Positions 1 to 5,695 of a stretch of 5,695 nucleotides of DNA are shown piece after piece. The stretch lies in NCBI GenBank assembly GCA_027490485.1, contig JAIXYA010000072.1:1-5695 (forward strand). Reading direction: 5' to 3'. This stretch comes from Comamonadaceae bacterium (GTDB taxonomy: Bacteria > Pseudomonadota > Gammaproteobacteria > Burkholderiales > Burkholderiaceae_C). Each line of letters opens with the position of its first letter. Position 1 is the stretch's first letter. The position numbers and the translations under genes are program-made. Below the pieces are notes generated by a model. It was not told where the DNA came from. It worked only from the letters and a program-made list of their open reading frames with translations, and made no database searches.

Positions 1-995
1 AGGTCAAAAATAAATCGCTCAAAGTTACTTGCCTTTGAAATATCCATGGAAGGACTGGATGTCTCGAAAGTATTTTCCCCCGATCGAGCCTTGTAGGTGC
101 CAGTTCGAAAAAATTCGTCCAGAACATCGTTTTCATTGGTTGCAACGATCAAGTTCTGAATAGGCAAACCCATCATGCGTGCCACATGACCAGCACACAC
201 ATTGCCAAAGTTTCCGCTTGGAACCGTAAAGCTCACCTTTTGCTTTGAGTTTTGCGTCGCCTGAAAATACCCTGAAAAATAATAAACCACTTGGGCCAAT
301 AACCTGGCCCAATTGATGGAATTCACAGTTCCAATTTGGTATTTGCGCTTGAAGCTCAAGTCGTTGGATACTTGCTTGACCAAATCTTGACAGTCATCGA
401 ACACGCCTTCAATTGCAATATTGTGAATATTGGGGTTGCTCAAAGAAAACATTTGAGCTTGTTGAAATTTACTCATGCGCCCATGCGGACTTGTCATGAA
501 GACTTGGATGCCTTTTTTCCCCCTCATGGCATACTCAGCAGCGCTCCCCGTGTCCCCTGAGGTGGCTCCCAAGATATTCAATGTTTGGCGTCGTCTTGCA
601 AGTTCATACTCGAACAAATTGCCAAGCAACTGCATTGCCATGTCTTTGAAAGCCAAGGTAGGTCCATTGGACAAGGCAAGCACAAAAATATTGTCAGGAT
701 AGGCTCTCAATGGAACTATGAGCGAGCTGCCAAACACCTCTTTTGTATAGGTTTTAAAGCAGAGCTTTCTTAAATCATCAGCAGGAATGTCATCAATGTA
801 GAGGGACAAAATTTCAAATGCAAGCGCAGCATAGCCTTCACTGTGGAATATGACTCGCCACTTTTCAAGTTGCTCTTCTGAAACCGCAGGATAAGTCTCT
901 GGCAAATACAAGCCACCGTCAGGTGCGAGCCCTTCGAGCAAAATATCGCAAAACCGTTGACCCTCGGCATAACCGCGCGTAGAAACGTAAAACAT
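1..995 (-). CDS. thrC: Threonine synthase, partial (C-terminal end beyond the left edge)
   Basis: PLP-dependent enzyme that converts O-phospho-L-homoserine to L-threonine and phosphate, the last step of threonine synthesis, in the cytosol. The minus-strand frame is open for 331 codons from the ATG at 995-993 to the window edge, with no frameshift. The N-terminus (MFYVSTRGYAEG, then LAPDGGLYLP at about residues 25-34) is typical of the threonine synthase N-terminal domain. The PLP lysine is K117 in GPTLAFKDMAMQ. The phosphate-binding loop GATSGDTGS spans residues 143-151, and PSGNFGN is at 259-265. Family members from this group are about 470-480 residues, so roughly the last third is missing. 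The start shares one base with the stop of the homoserine dehydrogenase gene (TGATG), and a weak GAAGAG lies about 9 bases upstream. It is probably translationally coupled as the third gene of the operon. The identification is very secure. Confidence 0.96.
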   Translation of the reverse strand, partial: MFYVSTRGYAEGQRFCDILLEGLAPDGGLYLPETYPAVSEEQLEKWRVIFHSEGYAALAFEILSLYIDDIPADDLRKLCFKTYTKEVFGSSLIVPLRAYPDNIFVLALSNGPTLAFKDMAMQLLGNLFEYELARRRQTLNILGATSGDTGSAAEYAMRGKKGIQVFMTSPHGRMSKFQQAQMFSLSNPNIHNIAIEGVFDDCQDLVKQVSNDLSFKRKYQIGTVNSINWARLLAQVVYYFSGYFQATQNSKQKVSFTVPSGNFGNVCAGHVARMMGLPIQNLIVATNENDVLDEFFRTGTYKARSGENTFETSSPSMDISKASNFERFIFD

Positions 996-2305
996 CAGAT
1001 CAGCTCTTCTTTTCGAATTCGAACAACAGGCTCAATCACAGTGGACAAGGACTGGATTTTTTCCAACGCAGCATTCATTTGTGACTCTATGCATTGATGC
1101 GTCACGATGATCAACTCTGTGCTTTCTTCCTTGTTGTGTGAAGGTTGCTGAAGCATGGCGTCAATGCTGATATTGAACTCGGCAAGAATACCGGTCACAC
1201 TTGCAAGCACACCAGCTTGGTCAGCCACCCCCAAGCGCAAATAAAAGGCAGTCAAGACTTTGTCGATCGACAAAATCGGAATGTCTCGCATTTCTTGAGG
1301 CTGAAAAGCCAAATGCGGAACCCGGTTCAAAGGATCCGCAGTCTGTAATCGTGTGATGTCGACCAAGTCTGCAATCACCGCACTCGCGGTAGGCTCACTG
1401 CCTGCACCTTTGCCATAGTAAAGCGTGGTCCCGACGGCATCGGCTTGAACCATGACTGCGTTCATGGCACCTTCTACATTGGCAATGATAGATTTAGCAG
1501 GCACCAAGCAGGGGTGGATTCGCAACTCAATGCCATCTGGAGTTTGCTTAGCTATACCAAGGAGTTTGATTCGGTAGCCAAGTTGCTCAGCAAAACGAAT
1601 ATCTTGCGATTGAAGCTGCGTTATGCCTTCAATATAAGCACTCTTGAATGGCATGCGAACGCCAAATGCTATCGCCGCCATGATGGATGCCTTGTGGGCA
1701 GCGTCAACTCCTTCTATGTCAAAAGTAGGGTCAGCTTCTGCATAACCAAGGCTTTGAGCCATCTCCAAGGCCTGCTGGAAGGACCAATTTTTCTCTCTCA
1801 TCTGGGAAAGTATGAAATTGGTCGTCCCATTGATGATGCCCGCAATCCACTCGATTCGATTGGCAGTCAAACCCTCGCGCAAGGCTTTGATGATAGGAAT
1901 GCCACCTGCAACAGACGCCTCAAATGCAACCATCACGCCTTTACGTTGAGCAGCCGCAAAAATTTCGGTCCCATGAACTGCCAATAAAGCTTTGTTAGCC
2001 GTGACCACGTGCTTACCAGACTCAATTGCCGCCATGACCAATTCATAAGCGATGCCATAACCACCAATGAGTTCGACAACGATATCAATATCTGGATTGG
2101 CAATGATTTGCCGACCATCATTCACCACAACGCAATCAGAACTGACAAGAGACCGCGCTCTTTCAACGTCGATATCTGCAACCATTGAAATACGAATGTG
2201 GCGCCCTGCTCTGCGTTGAATTTCCTCTTGATTGCGGATGAGCACACGGTAGGTGCCTAGCCCAACCGTACCGATACCCAAAAGACCTATATTCACAGGC
2301 TTCAT
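995..2305 (-). CDS. hom: Homoserine dehydrogenase (monofunctional, with C-terminal ACT domain)
   Basis: NAD(P)H-dependent reduction of L-aspartate 4-semialdehyde to L-homoserine, the branch point towards threonine and methionine; cytosolic. The protein has 436 residues, normal for a Hom without a fused aspartokinase. The Rossmann domain opens with IGLLGIGTVG (GxGxxG at residues 10-15), and TANK at 102-105 is the conserved cofactor and substrate segment. AGIINGTTNFIL (155-166) leads into the catalytic domain. E190, D196, D201 and K205 match in spacing the yeast enzyme's E208, D214, D219 and catalytic K223. GAGSEPTA at 300-307 is also typical. Residues from about 352 to 431 form an ACT domain, which in this family usually mediates threonine feedback inhibition (family knowledge). 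The start ATG overlaps the upstream aminotransferase stop by 4 bases (ATGA) and has no evident Shine-Dalgarno, which suggests translation by coupling. The stop overlaps the thrC start. Confidence 0.97.
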   Translation of the reverse strand: MKPVNIGLLGIGTVGLGTYRVLIRNQEEIQRRAGRHIRISMVADIDVERARSLVSSDCVVVNDGRQIIANPDIDIVVELIGGYGIAYELVMAAIESGKHVVTANKALLAVHGTEIFAAAQRKGVMVAFEASVAGGIPIIKALREGLTANRIEWIAGIINGTTNFILSQMREKNWSFQQALEMAQSLGYAEADPTFDIEGVDAAHKASIMAAIAFGVRMPFKSAYIEGITQLQSQDIRFAEQLGYRIKLLGIAKQTPDGIELRIHPCLVPAKSIIANVEGAMNAVMVQADAVGTTLYYGKGAGSEPTASAVIADLVDITRLQTADPLNRVPHLAFQPQEMRDIPILSIDKVLTAFYLRLGVADQAGVLASVTGILAEFNISIDAMLQQPSHNKEESTELIIVTHQCIESQMNAALEKIQSLSTVIEPVVRIRKEELI

Positions 2306-3528
2306 GCGGTCGGGTGCTTTCTGTACTGCTCAAGAAATTTAGCAATTCGACCAATGGCTATACGCAAATCGTCTTCGTGTGGCAAAAAGACAATCCGAAA
2401 ATGATCCGTTGTTGGCCAGTTAAACCCCGTACCTTGGACTAACAAAACTTTCGTTTCCTGCAAGAGTTCATTGATGAAATGTTGGTCATCCTTGATGGGA
2501 TACATCTTGGGGTCAAGCCTGGGAAACATGTACAAAGCTGCTTGGGGCTTGACGCATGTGACACCTGGAATGGCTGTGATGAGTTCGTAAGCCAAGTCTC
2601 GTTGCCGACGAAGCCTTCCACCAGGCTTGATCAAATCATTGATGGTTTGATAGCCACCCAAGGCGGTTTGAATGGCATTTTGACCAGGGACGTTGGAGCA
2701 CAAGCGCATGGAAGACAGCATATTGAGGCCTTCGATGTAGTCTTTTGCAGGTTTCTTCTCTCCAGAAACCACCAACCAACCTGCCCTGTAACCGCAAGAG
2801 CGGTAACTTTTGGATAAGGAGTTAAACGTCAGGGTCAAAACATCTTTGGATAGGCTGCCAATAGCTGTGTGTTTGACGTCTTCGTATAAGACCTTGTCAT
2901 AGACCTCATCGGCAAATAGCACCAAACCAAATTCACGGGCTATTTGCACAATTTCTTTGAGCAACTCATCGGAATACAAGGCTCCCGTGGGATTGTTGGG
3001 GTTGATAACCACGATTCCCTTGGTATTGGGTGTGATTTTTGACCTAATATCCGCAATATCTGGCATCCAACCATTGGACTCATCGCACATATAGTGAACA
3101 GGGGTCCCACCTGATAGGCTGACCGCTGCGGTCCACAGTGGGTAGTCAGGCGCAGGTAACAGCATTTCGTCACCATCGTTGAGCAAGGCGTTAGTCGCCA
3201 TGACAATCAATTCGCTGGCTCCATTACCTAAGTAAATATCGTCCAGCGTAACGCCGTCCACACCCTGCTCTTGGCTGTATTGCATGACCGCTTTTCTGGC
3301 TGCAAAAATTCCCTTGCTGTCCGAATATGCTGCCGCGCTGGGCAAATTACGGATCATGTCTTGTTGGATTTCTTCCGGCGCATCAAAGCCAAACACAGCT
3401 AAATTGCCGATGTTGAGCTTGATGATCTTGTGCCCCTCTTCTTCCATTTGACGGGCTTTATCCAAAACAGGTCCACGAATGTCATAGCAGACATTCGCTA
3501 GCTTGGCAGATTTATGGATGGTTTTCAT
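2302..3528 (-). CDS. alaA: Alanine-forming aminotransferase, AlaA/AlaT type (class I PLP aminotransferase)
   Basis: Fold-type I PLP aminotransferase that transfers an amino group between glutamate and pyruvate to give alanine. The 408 residues match the length and sequence style of E. coli AlaA (YfbQ, about 405): KLANVCYDIRGPVL near the N-terminus, DEMLLPAPDYPLWTAAVSL at about 120-138, and LCSNVPGQNAIQTALGGYQ at about 276-294. The PLP lysine is K240 in SLSKSYR. Cofactor contacts N179 (in NPNNPTG), D207 and Y210 (FADEVYDK) are present, and R378 (DHFRIV) is the expected carboxylate-binding arginine. A strong AGGGAG lies 5 bases before the ATG, fixing the start. It is the first gene of the minus-strand set and overlaps hom by 4 bases. 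In this lineage the gene is often labelled alaT or simply class I/II aminotransferase; exact substrate preference is inferred from similarity only. Confidence 0.92.
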   Translation of the reverse strand: MKTIHKSAKLANVCYDIRGPVLDKARQMEEEGHKIIKLNIGNLAVFGFDAPEEIQQDMIRNLPSAAAYSDSKGIFAARKAVMQYSQEQGVDGVTLDDIYLGNGASELIVMATNALLNDGDEMLLPAPDYPLWTAAVSLSGGTPVHYMCDESNGWMPDIADIRSKITPNTKGIVVINPNNPTGALYSDELLKEIVQIAREFGLVLFADEVYDKVLYEDVKHTAIGSLSKDVLTLTFNSLSKSYRSCGYRAGWLVVSGEKKPAKDYIEGLNMLSSMRLCSNVPGQNAIQTALGGYQTINDLIKPGGRLRRQRDLAYELITAIPGVTCVKPQAALYMFPRLDPKMYPIKDDQHFINELLQETKVLLVQGTGFNWPTTDHFRIVFLPHEDDLRIAIGRIAKFLEQYRKHPTA

Positions 3529-3533
3529 GTACT

Positions 3534-3539
3534 CTCCCT
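3534..3539 (-). promoter_or_regulatory. Shine-Dalgarno site of the aminotransferase gene
   Basis: AGGGAG on the minus strand, 5 bases upstream of the ATG at 3528. It is the clearest ribosome binding site in the window. The two downstream genes, hom and thrC, have none or a weak one, so this site may supply most of the initiation for the coupled operon (inference). Confidence 0.75.
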
Positions 3540-3560
3540 ATGCGTTTGCAGGGCTAAACC

Positions 3561-3566
3561 TATAAT
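3561..3566 (+). promoter_or_regulatory. Candidate -10 box (TATAAT) for the plus-strand genes
   Basis: A perfect sigma-70 -10 hexamer lies 48 bases upstream of the ATG at 3615, giving a predicted leader of about 40 nt. No -35 match is found at 16-18 bp spacing (3538-3543 reads CTATGC) and there is no TGn extension, so the call rests on the hexamer and its position alone. The same bases read on the minus strand give ATTATA, which is not a good -10. Confidence 0.35.
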
Positions 3567-3614
3567 TTGACCATACTTCAAGCGCCTTTCGCTTTACTTC
3601 TTATCCAAACCACA

Positions 3615-4004
3615 ATGAAATTACAACCTGATCGTATCCATGGGCAAACTGTCACAGGGCATGGCATTGGCTGGTTAGCAATCGACGGTGAGAGGTTCTA
3701 CCAAAGCTTACTCATTGATTGGTCTGGCCAAAAAATGACTTACCAAGCGAGTTTTTACGATTCGCTTAACTCCCCTGAGTTAGCTGCATTGCTTCAAATG
3801 CAGCCTGAGATTTTATTGATTGGTAGTGGAACACAAAAGATGCAAATTCCACCCTCCCAATTAGCGAGATTGGCTGCGCACAACATGGGTATTGAGGTCA
3901 TGGGCACTGCTGCTGCTTGTAGGACTTACAACGTACTGGCCAGTGAAAATAGAAAAGTAGCGGCGATTCTTTTGCTCCATCAGGGCAGTGAGCAAAAGCC
4001 CTAG
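3615..4004 (+). CDS. Mth938-like domain protein (DUF498 / NDUFAF3-like), function unknown
   Basis: A small cytosolic protein of 129 residues, about the whole length of the Mth938-like domain. It starts MKLQPDRI, typical of proteobacterial members, followed by GIGWLAIDGERF (17-28). The central PEILLIGSGTQ (64-74) and the C-terminal GIEVMGTAAACRTYNVL (92-108), with ACRTYN at 101-106, are the family's conserved segments. The fold is shared with human NDUFAF3, a complex I assembly factor, but the bacterial role is not established and no catalytic residues are assigned. I chose ATG 3615 over an in-frame TTG at 3567 because family members begin MKL and because the TTG abuts the TATAAT. There is no clear Shine-Dalgarno. 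It is followed 72 bases later by the peroxiredoxin gene on the same strand. A 9-bp inverted repeat overlaps its last codons. Confidence 0.88.
   Translation: MKLQPDRIHGQTVTGHGIGWLAIDGERFYQSLLIDWSGQKMTYQASFYDSLNSPELAALLQMQPEILLIGSGTQKMQIPPSQLARLAAHNMGIEVMGTAAACRTYNVLASENRKVAAILLLHQGSEQKP
3969..3998 (+). repeat. Inverted repeat at the 3' end of the Mth938-like gene
   Basis: CTTTTGCTC (3969-3977) and GAGCAAAAG (3990-3998) form a perfect 9-bp stem with a 12-base loop, ending just before the TAG stop at 4002-4004. A competing 5-bp pairing AGGGC (3982-3986) with GCCCT (3998-4002) is also possible. The stem is AT-rich and no T-tract follows directly (the next TTTT is at 4009-4012), so it is at most a weak intrinsic terminator or an mRNA-processing or stability element. 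Confidence 0.45.
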
Positions 4005-4032
4005 GCCATTTTCAGGATAAAATAGATTTTTA

Positions 4033-4049
4033 CCGAAGTTTCCCTTCGG
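4033..4049 (+). repeat. Short hairpin in the gap before the peroxiredoxin gene
   Basis: CCGAAG (4033-4038) and CTTCGG (4044-4049) can form a perfect 6-bp stem with a 5-base loop. The stem ends 27 bases before the ATG at 4077. The sequence after it (ACTTTATG) is not a clean T-tract, so it is not a convincing terminator. It could be a 5' leader hairpin or partial attenuator of the peroxiredoxin-PhoH part of the transcript (inference). Confidence 0.4.
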
Positions 4050-4076
4050 ACTTTATGTCACACTGGACTCTGAACC

Positions 4077-4562
4077 ATGGCGATTGTTGTCAATAAACAC
4101 CTCCCCGAATTTGAAGCCAACGCTACTGGAGGCGTCAAAGTAAGCCACCAGTCCCACGTAGGCCAAACAGTCATTCTGTATTTTTACCCGAAAGACAACA
4201 CCCCTGGCTGCACCACTGAAGCCATGCAATTTAGAGATAAATTCAAAGACTTCACCAAAGCCGGTGCCGTTATTTTTGGCGTCTCCAGAGACAATATGCG
4301 TTCACACGATAGTTTTAAAGAAAAACTGGAACTGCCCTTTGAACTCATTGCGGATACTGAAGAAAAAATGTGCCACATGTTTGGTGTCGTGAAAAATAAA
4401 ATCATGTACGGCAAAAAGGTCAAAGGAATTGAAAGAAGTACGTTCCTTGTGGGAGCAGATGGTGTGCTTAAGCAAGAATGGAGGGGACTTAAAGTTCCTG
4501 GTCATGTTGATGAGGTTTTAAAAGCAGTCAAGGCATTGAAAAAAGCAACTGCCACAGCCTAA
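4077..4562 (+). CDS. bcp: Thiol peroxidase of the Bcp/PrxQ peroxiredoxin family
   Basis: Cytosolic peroxiredoxin that reduces hydrogen peroxide and organic hydroperoxides, normally recycled by thioredoxin or a similar thiol donor. The 161 residues cover the whole AhpC/TSA-type thioredoxin fold. The active site YFYPKDNTPGCTTEA (35-49) carries the family's PxxxTxxC: P38, T42 and peroxidatic C45. The conserved arginine is R120 in GIERSTFLV, and DTEEKMCHMFGV (93-104) and KVPGHVDEVL (139-148) are typical of the proteobacterial Bcp group. In E. coli Bcp a second cysteine sits five residues after the first (C45, C50); here position 50 is methionine. The only other cysteine is C99, a position that is also cysteine in E. 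coli. The enzyme may therefore work as a 1-Cys peroxiredoxin or use C99 or a partner. The Shine-Dalgarno is weak (GGA 9 bases upstream). The stop lies 5 bases before the PhoH start, so the two are probably co-translated. Confidence 0.94.
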   Translation: MAIVVNKHLPEFEANATGGVKVSHQSHVGQTVILYFYPKDNTPGCTTEAMQFRDKFKDFTKAGAVIFGVSRDNMRSHDSFKEKLELPFELIADTEEKMCHMFGVVKNKIMYGKKVKGIERSTFLVGADGVLKQEWRGLKVPGHVDEVLKAVKALKKATATA

Positions 4563-4567
4563 TCCTC

Positions 4568-5695
4568 ATGCCTTTGCCTCCCGCACCGACCCAACGCGCT
4601 TCAACGCTTCAAGCACAAATCAAAGCCTCCACTGAGAAGACTTTTAAACCGGCAGAAAAAAAAGCCACTTCGGGTAAAGCACCCGATCTCTTTTCAGTCA
4701 GCCATGTCAAAAACAAGTCTTTGGCTGACGAATCAGCTACTGATTTTTCTGTCAACATTCACCAAGCACTGAAACTCAATCCCTTGGGTGAATCTTCAGT
4801 ATCTGAGCCTAAGTCAAAAAAGAAAAAGAAATCAAGCTCCTCGGGTCCTGCCAAACTTTTTGTGCTTGACACCAATGTGTTGATGCATGATCCCATGTGT
4901 CTATTCCGTTTTGAGGAACATGACATCTTTCTCCCAATGATTGTTCTTGAGGAATTGGACAGCAACAAAAAAGGCATGACCGAAGTTGCACGTAATGCGC
5001 GACAAACCAGTAGAACCCTAGACGCACTGGTTGGGTTAAAAGACTCTGATATTTCCCAAGGCATTTCCCTCAATGGCACAGGGCACTCTGATGTAGGTGG
5101 CAAGCTTTTTTTCCAAACCAAACCTTTGGAGTACAGCTTGCCCACCAGTCTGCCGCAAGGTAAGGCAGACAATCAAATCCTGGGGGTTGTTCAAGCGCTT
5201 GGCAAGCTTTACCAGCAGAGACAAGTCGTCCTTGTTTCTAAAGATATCAATATGCGGGTCAAGGCCCGTGCGCTGGGCTTGCCTGCCGAGGACTATCAAA
5301 ACGATAAGACCTTAGAAGATGGCGATCTTCTTTACTCCGGTTCTTTGGCTCTCCCCATAGACTTCTGGTCTAAGCAAGCAAAAACTGTAGAAAGCTGGCA
5401 AGCAAGTGGCAATACCTTTTACAGAATTGGTGGCCCCATTGTTTCGCACATGCACATCAATCAATTCATCTATTTTGAGGCGCCTGGTGAACCAAGTCTG
5501 TATGCCAGAGTGACAGAAATCAGAGGAAAAACTGCAGTTTTCAAAACCCTTAAAGACTTTGGTCATCTGAAGAATGCAGCTTGGGGTGTCACAGCCCGAA
5601 ACAGAGAGCAAAATTTTGCGCTCAATATGCTGATGGACCCAGAGATTGATTTCGTTACCCTCACCGGCACTGCCGGTACTGGAAAAACTCTCCTA
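4568..5695 (+). CDS. PIN-PhoH fusion protein (PhoH2-type RNase/ATPase), partial at the right edge
   Basis: Probable RNA-acting ATPase with an N-terminal PIN nuclease domain; the mycobacterial homologue PhoH2 is reported as an RNase and RNA helicase. 376 codons are visible, open to the edge. Residues 1-96 are a low-complexity tail ending in a lysine- and serine-rich stretch (82-92). The PIN domain starts at LFVLDTNVLMHDP with acidic residues D101, E128/E129, D201 (GKADNQIL) and D226 (VSKDIN), the expected metal-binding set. A linker domain of about residues 255-340 follows, then NREQNFALNML (345-355, the segment that precedes the ATPase core) and Walker A GTAGTGKT at 367-374. The Walker B motif and the rest of the PhoH domain lie outside. 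The ATG is 5 bases after the peroxiredoxin stop with no clear Shine-Dalgarno, suggesting coupled translation. The name phoH or ylaK would be loose, so no symbol is given. Confidence 0.93.
   Translation, partial: MPLPPAPTQRASTLQAQIKASTEKTFKPAEKKATSGKAPDLFSVSHVKNKSLADESATDFSVNIHQALKLNPLGESSVSEPKSKKKKKSSSSGPAKLFVLDTNVLMHDPMCLFRFEEHDIFLPMIVLEELDSNKKGMTEVARNARQTSRTLDALVGLKDSDISQGISLNGTGHSDVGGKLFFQTKPLEYSLPTSLPQGKADNQILGVVQALGKLYQQRQVVLVSKDINMRVKARALGLPAEDYQNDKTLEDGDLLYSGSLALPIDFWSKQAKTVESWQASGNTFYRIGGPIVSHMHINQFIYFEAPGEPSLYARVTEIRGKTAVFKTLKDFGHLKNAAWGVTARNREQNFALNMLMDPEIDFVTLTGTAGTGKTLL

Larger units (their letters stand above)
3529..3614. promoter_or_regulatory. Divergent intergenic region between the aminotransferase and Mth938-like genes
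   Basis: These 86 bases separate the two divergent transcription units and must hold, or lie next to, the promoters for both unless they start inside the genes. On the minus strand I see only a weak candidate: TTGAAG (revcomp of 3578-3583) with TTTAGC 17 bases downstream. I see no recognisable regulator operator. A 5-bp inverted repeat AAGCG-CCTTT-CGCTT lies at 3580-3594. Confidence 0.5.

Noticed and set aside
1..995. Possible broken threonine synthase, because no complete frame closes here.
   Set aside because: I translated the minus strand from 995 to base 1 and found one uninterrupted frame with all expected motifs. The gene is simply cut by the window edge.
1445..1987. A 180-codon open frame on the plus strand, antisense to hom.
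   Set aside because: It lies wholly inside the well-supported hom gene, its translation resembles no family I recognise, and it has no ribosome binding site of note. It is a shadow of hom codon usage.
2479..2817. A 112-codon plus-strand open frame inside the aminotransferase gene.
   Set aside because: It is antisense to strongly conserved aminotransferase sequence and has no recognisable domain.
3567..3614. A TTG start giving 16 extra N-terminal residues (hydrophobic, resembling a short signal) on the Mth938-like protein.
   Set aside because: The TTG directly follows the candidate TATAAT so would not be in the transcript, and family members begin at the MKL methionine at 3615.
4033..4062. 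Rho-independent terminator after the Mth938-like gene.
   Set aside because: The 6-bp stem is followed by ACTTTATG rather than a T-tract, and on the opposite strand by A-rich sequence, so it does not fit on either strand.
4759..5172. A 137-codon open frame on the minus strand, antisense to the PIN-PhoH gene.
   Set aside because: It overlaps the conserved PIN domain coding sequence. Its serine-rich and phenylalanine-run composition is what antisense reading of the lysine- and serine-rich region gives.
1..5695. Mobile elements, CRISPR arrays, tRNA or rRNA genes, riboswitches, or a novel defence system.
   Set aside because: No long repeats, transposase, integrase, spaced repeat units or RNA gene signatures were seen. 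Almost the whole window is coding sequence for recognised families.

Overview
This window reads as a housekeeping stretch of a betaproteobacterial chromosome, most likely from the order Burkholderiales. The evidence is protein similarity recalled by eye: threonine synthase, homoserine dehydrogenase, the AlaA-type aminotransferase and the PIN-PhoH protein all resemble Burkholderiales versions, and the gene order also fits that group as I remember it. The base composition looks close to balanced, so a lower-GC (for example freshwater) member of the order is plausible. That is inference; the species cannot be named from the sequence.

Left two thirds, minus strand: three tightly packed genes transcribed right to left. 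An AlaA/AlaT-type aminotransferase (3528 down to 2302) overlaps by 4 bases a monofunctional homoserine dehydrogenase with a C-terminal ACT domain (2305 down to 995), which overlaps by 1 base a threonine synthase (995 down past the left edge). The overlaps imply one transcript and translational coupling. Hom makes homoserine from aspartate semialdehyde and ThrC converts phosphohomoserine to threonine; the homoserine kinase (ThrB) between them is not in the window. AlaA interconverts pyruvate and alanine with glutamate as amino donor, so the operon joins alanine and threonine synthesis.

Middle: an 86-bp divergent intergenic region (3529-3614) holds a strong ribosome binding site for the aminotransferase and a perfect TATAAT on the plus strand, but no convincing -35 box.

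Right third, plus strand: a small Mth938-like (DUF498/NDUFAF3-like) protein of unknown function, a Bcp/PrxQ-family peroxiredoxin lacking the usual second cysteine of the CxxxxC pair, and, 5 bases further on, a PIN-PhoH (PhoH2-type) protein cut by the right edge just after its Walker A motif. Two short hairpins lie at the end of the Mth938-like gene and in the gap before the peroxiredoxin.

I found no mobile element, CRISPR array, tRNA, rRNA or sign of recent transfer, and no convincing undescribed system. The points worth a second look are modest: the peroxiredoxin cysteine pattern, the coupled three-gene operon, the hairpins, and the variable lysine-rich N-terminal tail of the PhoH protein.
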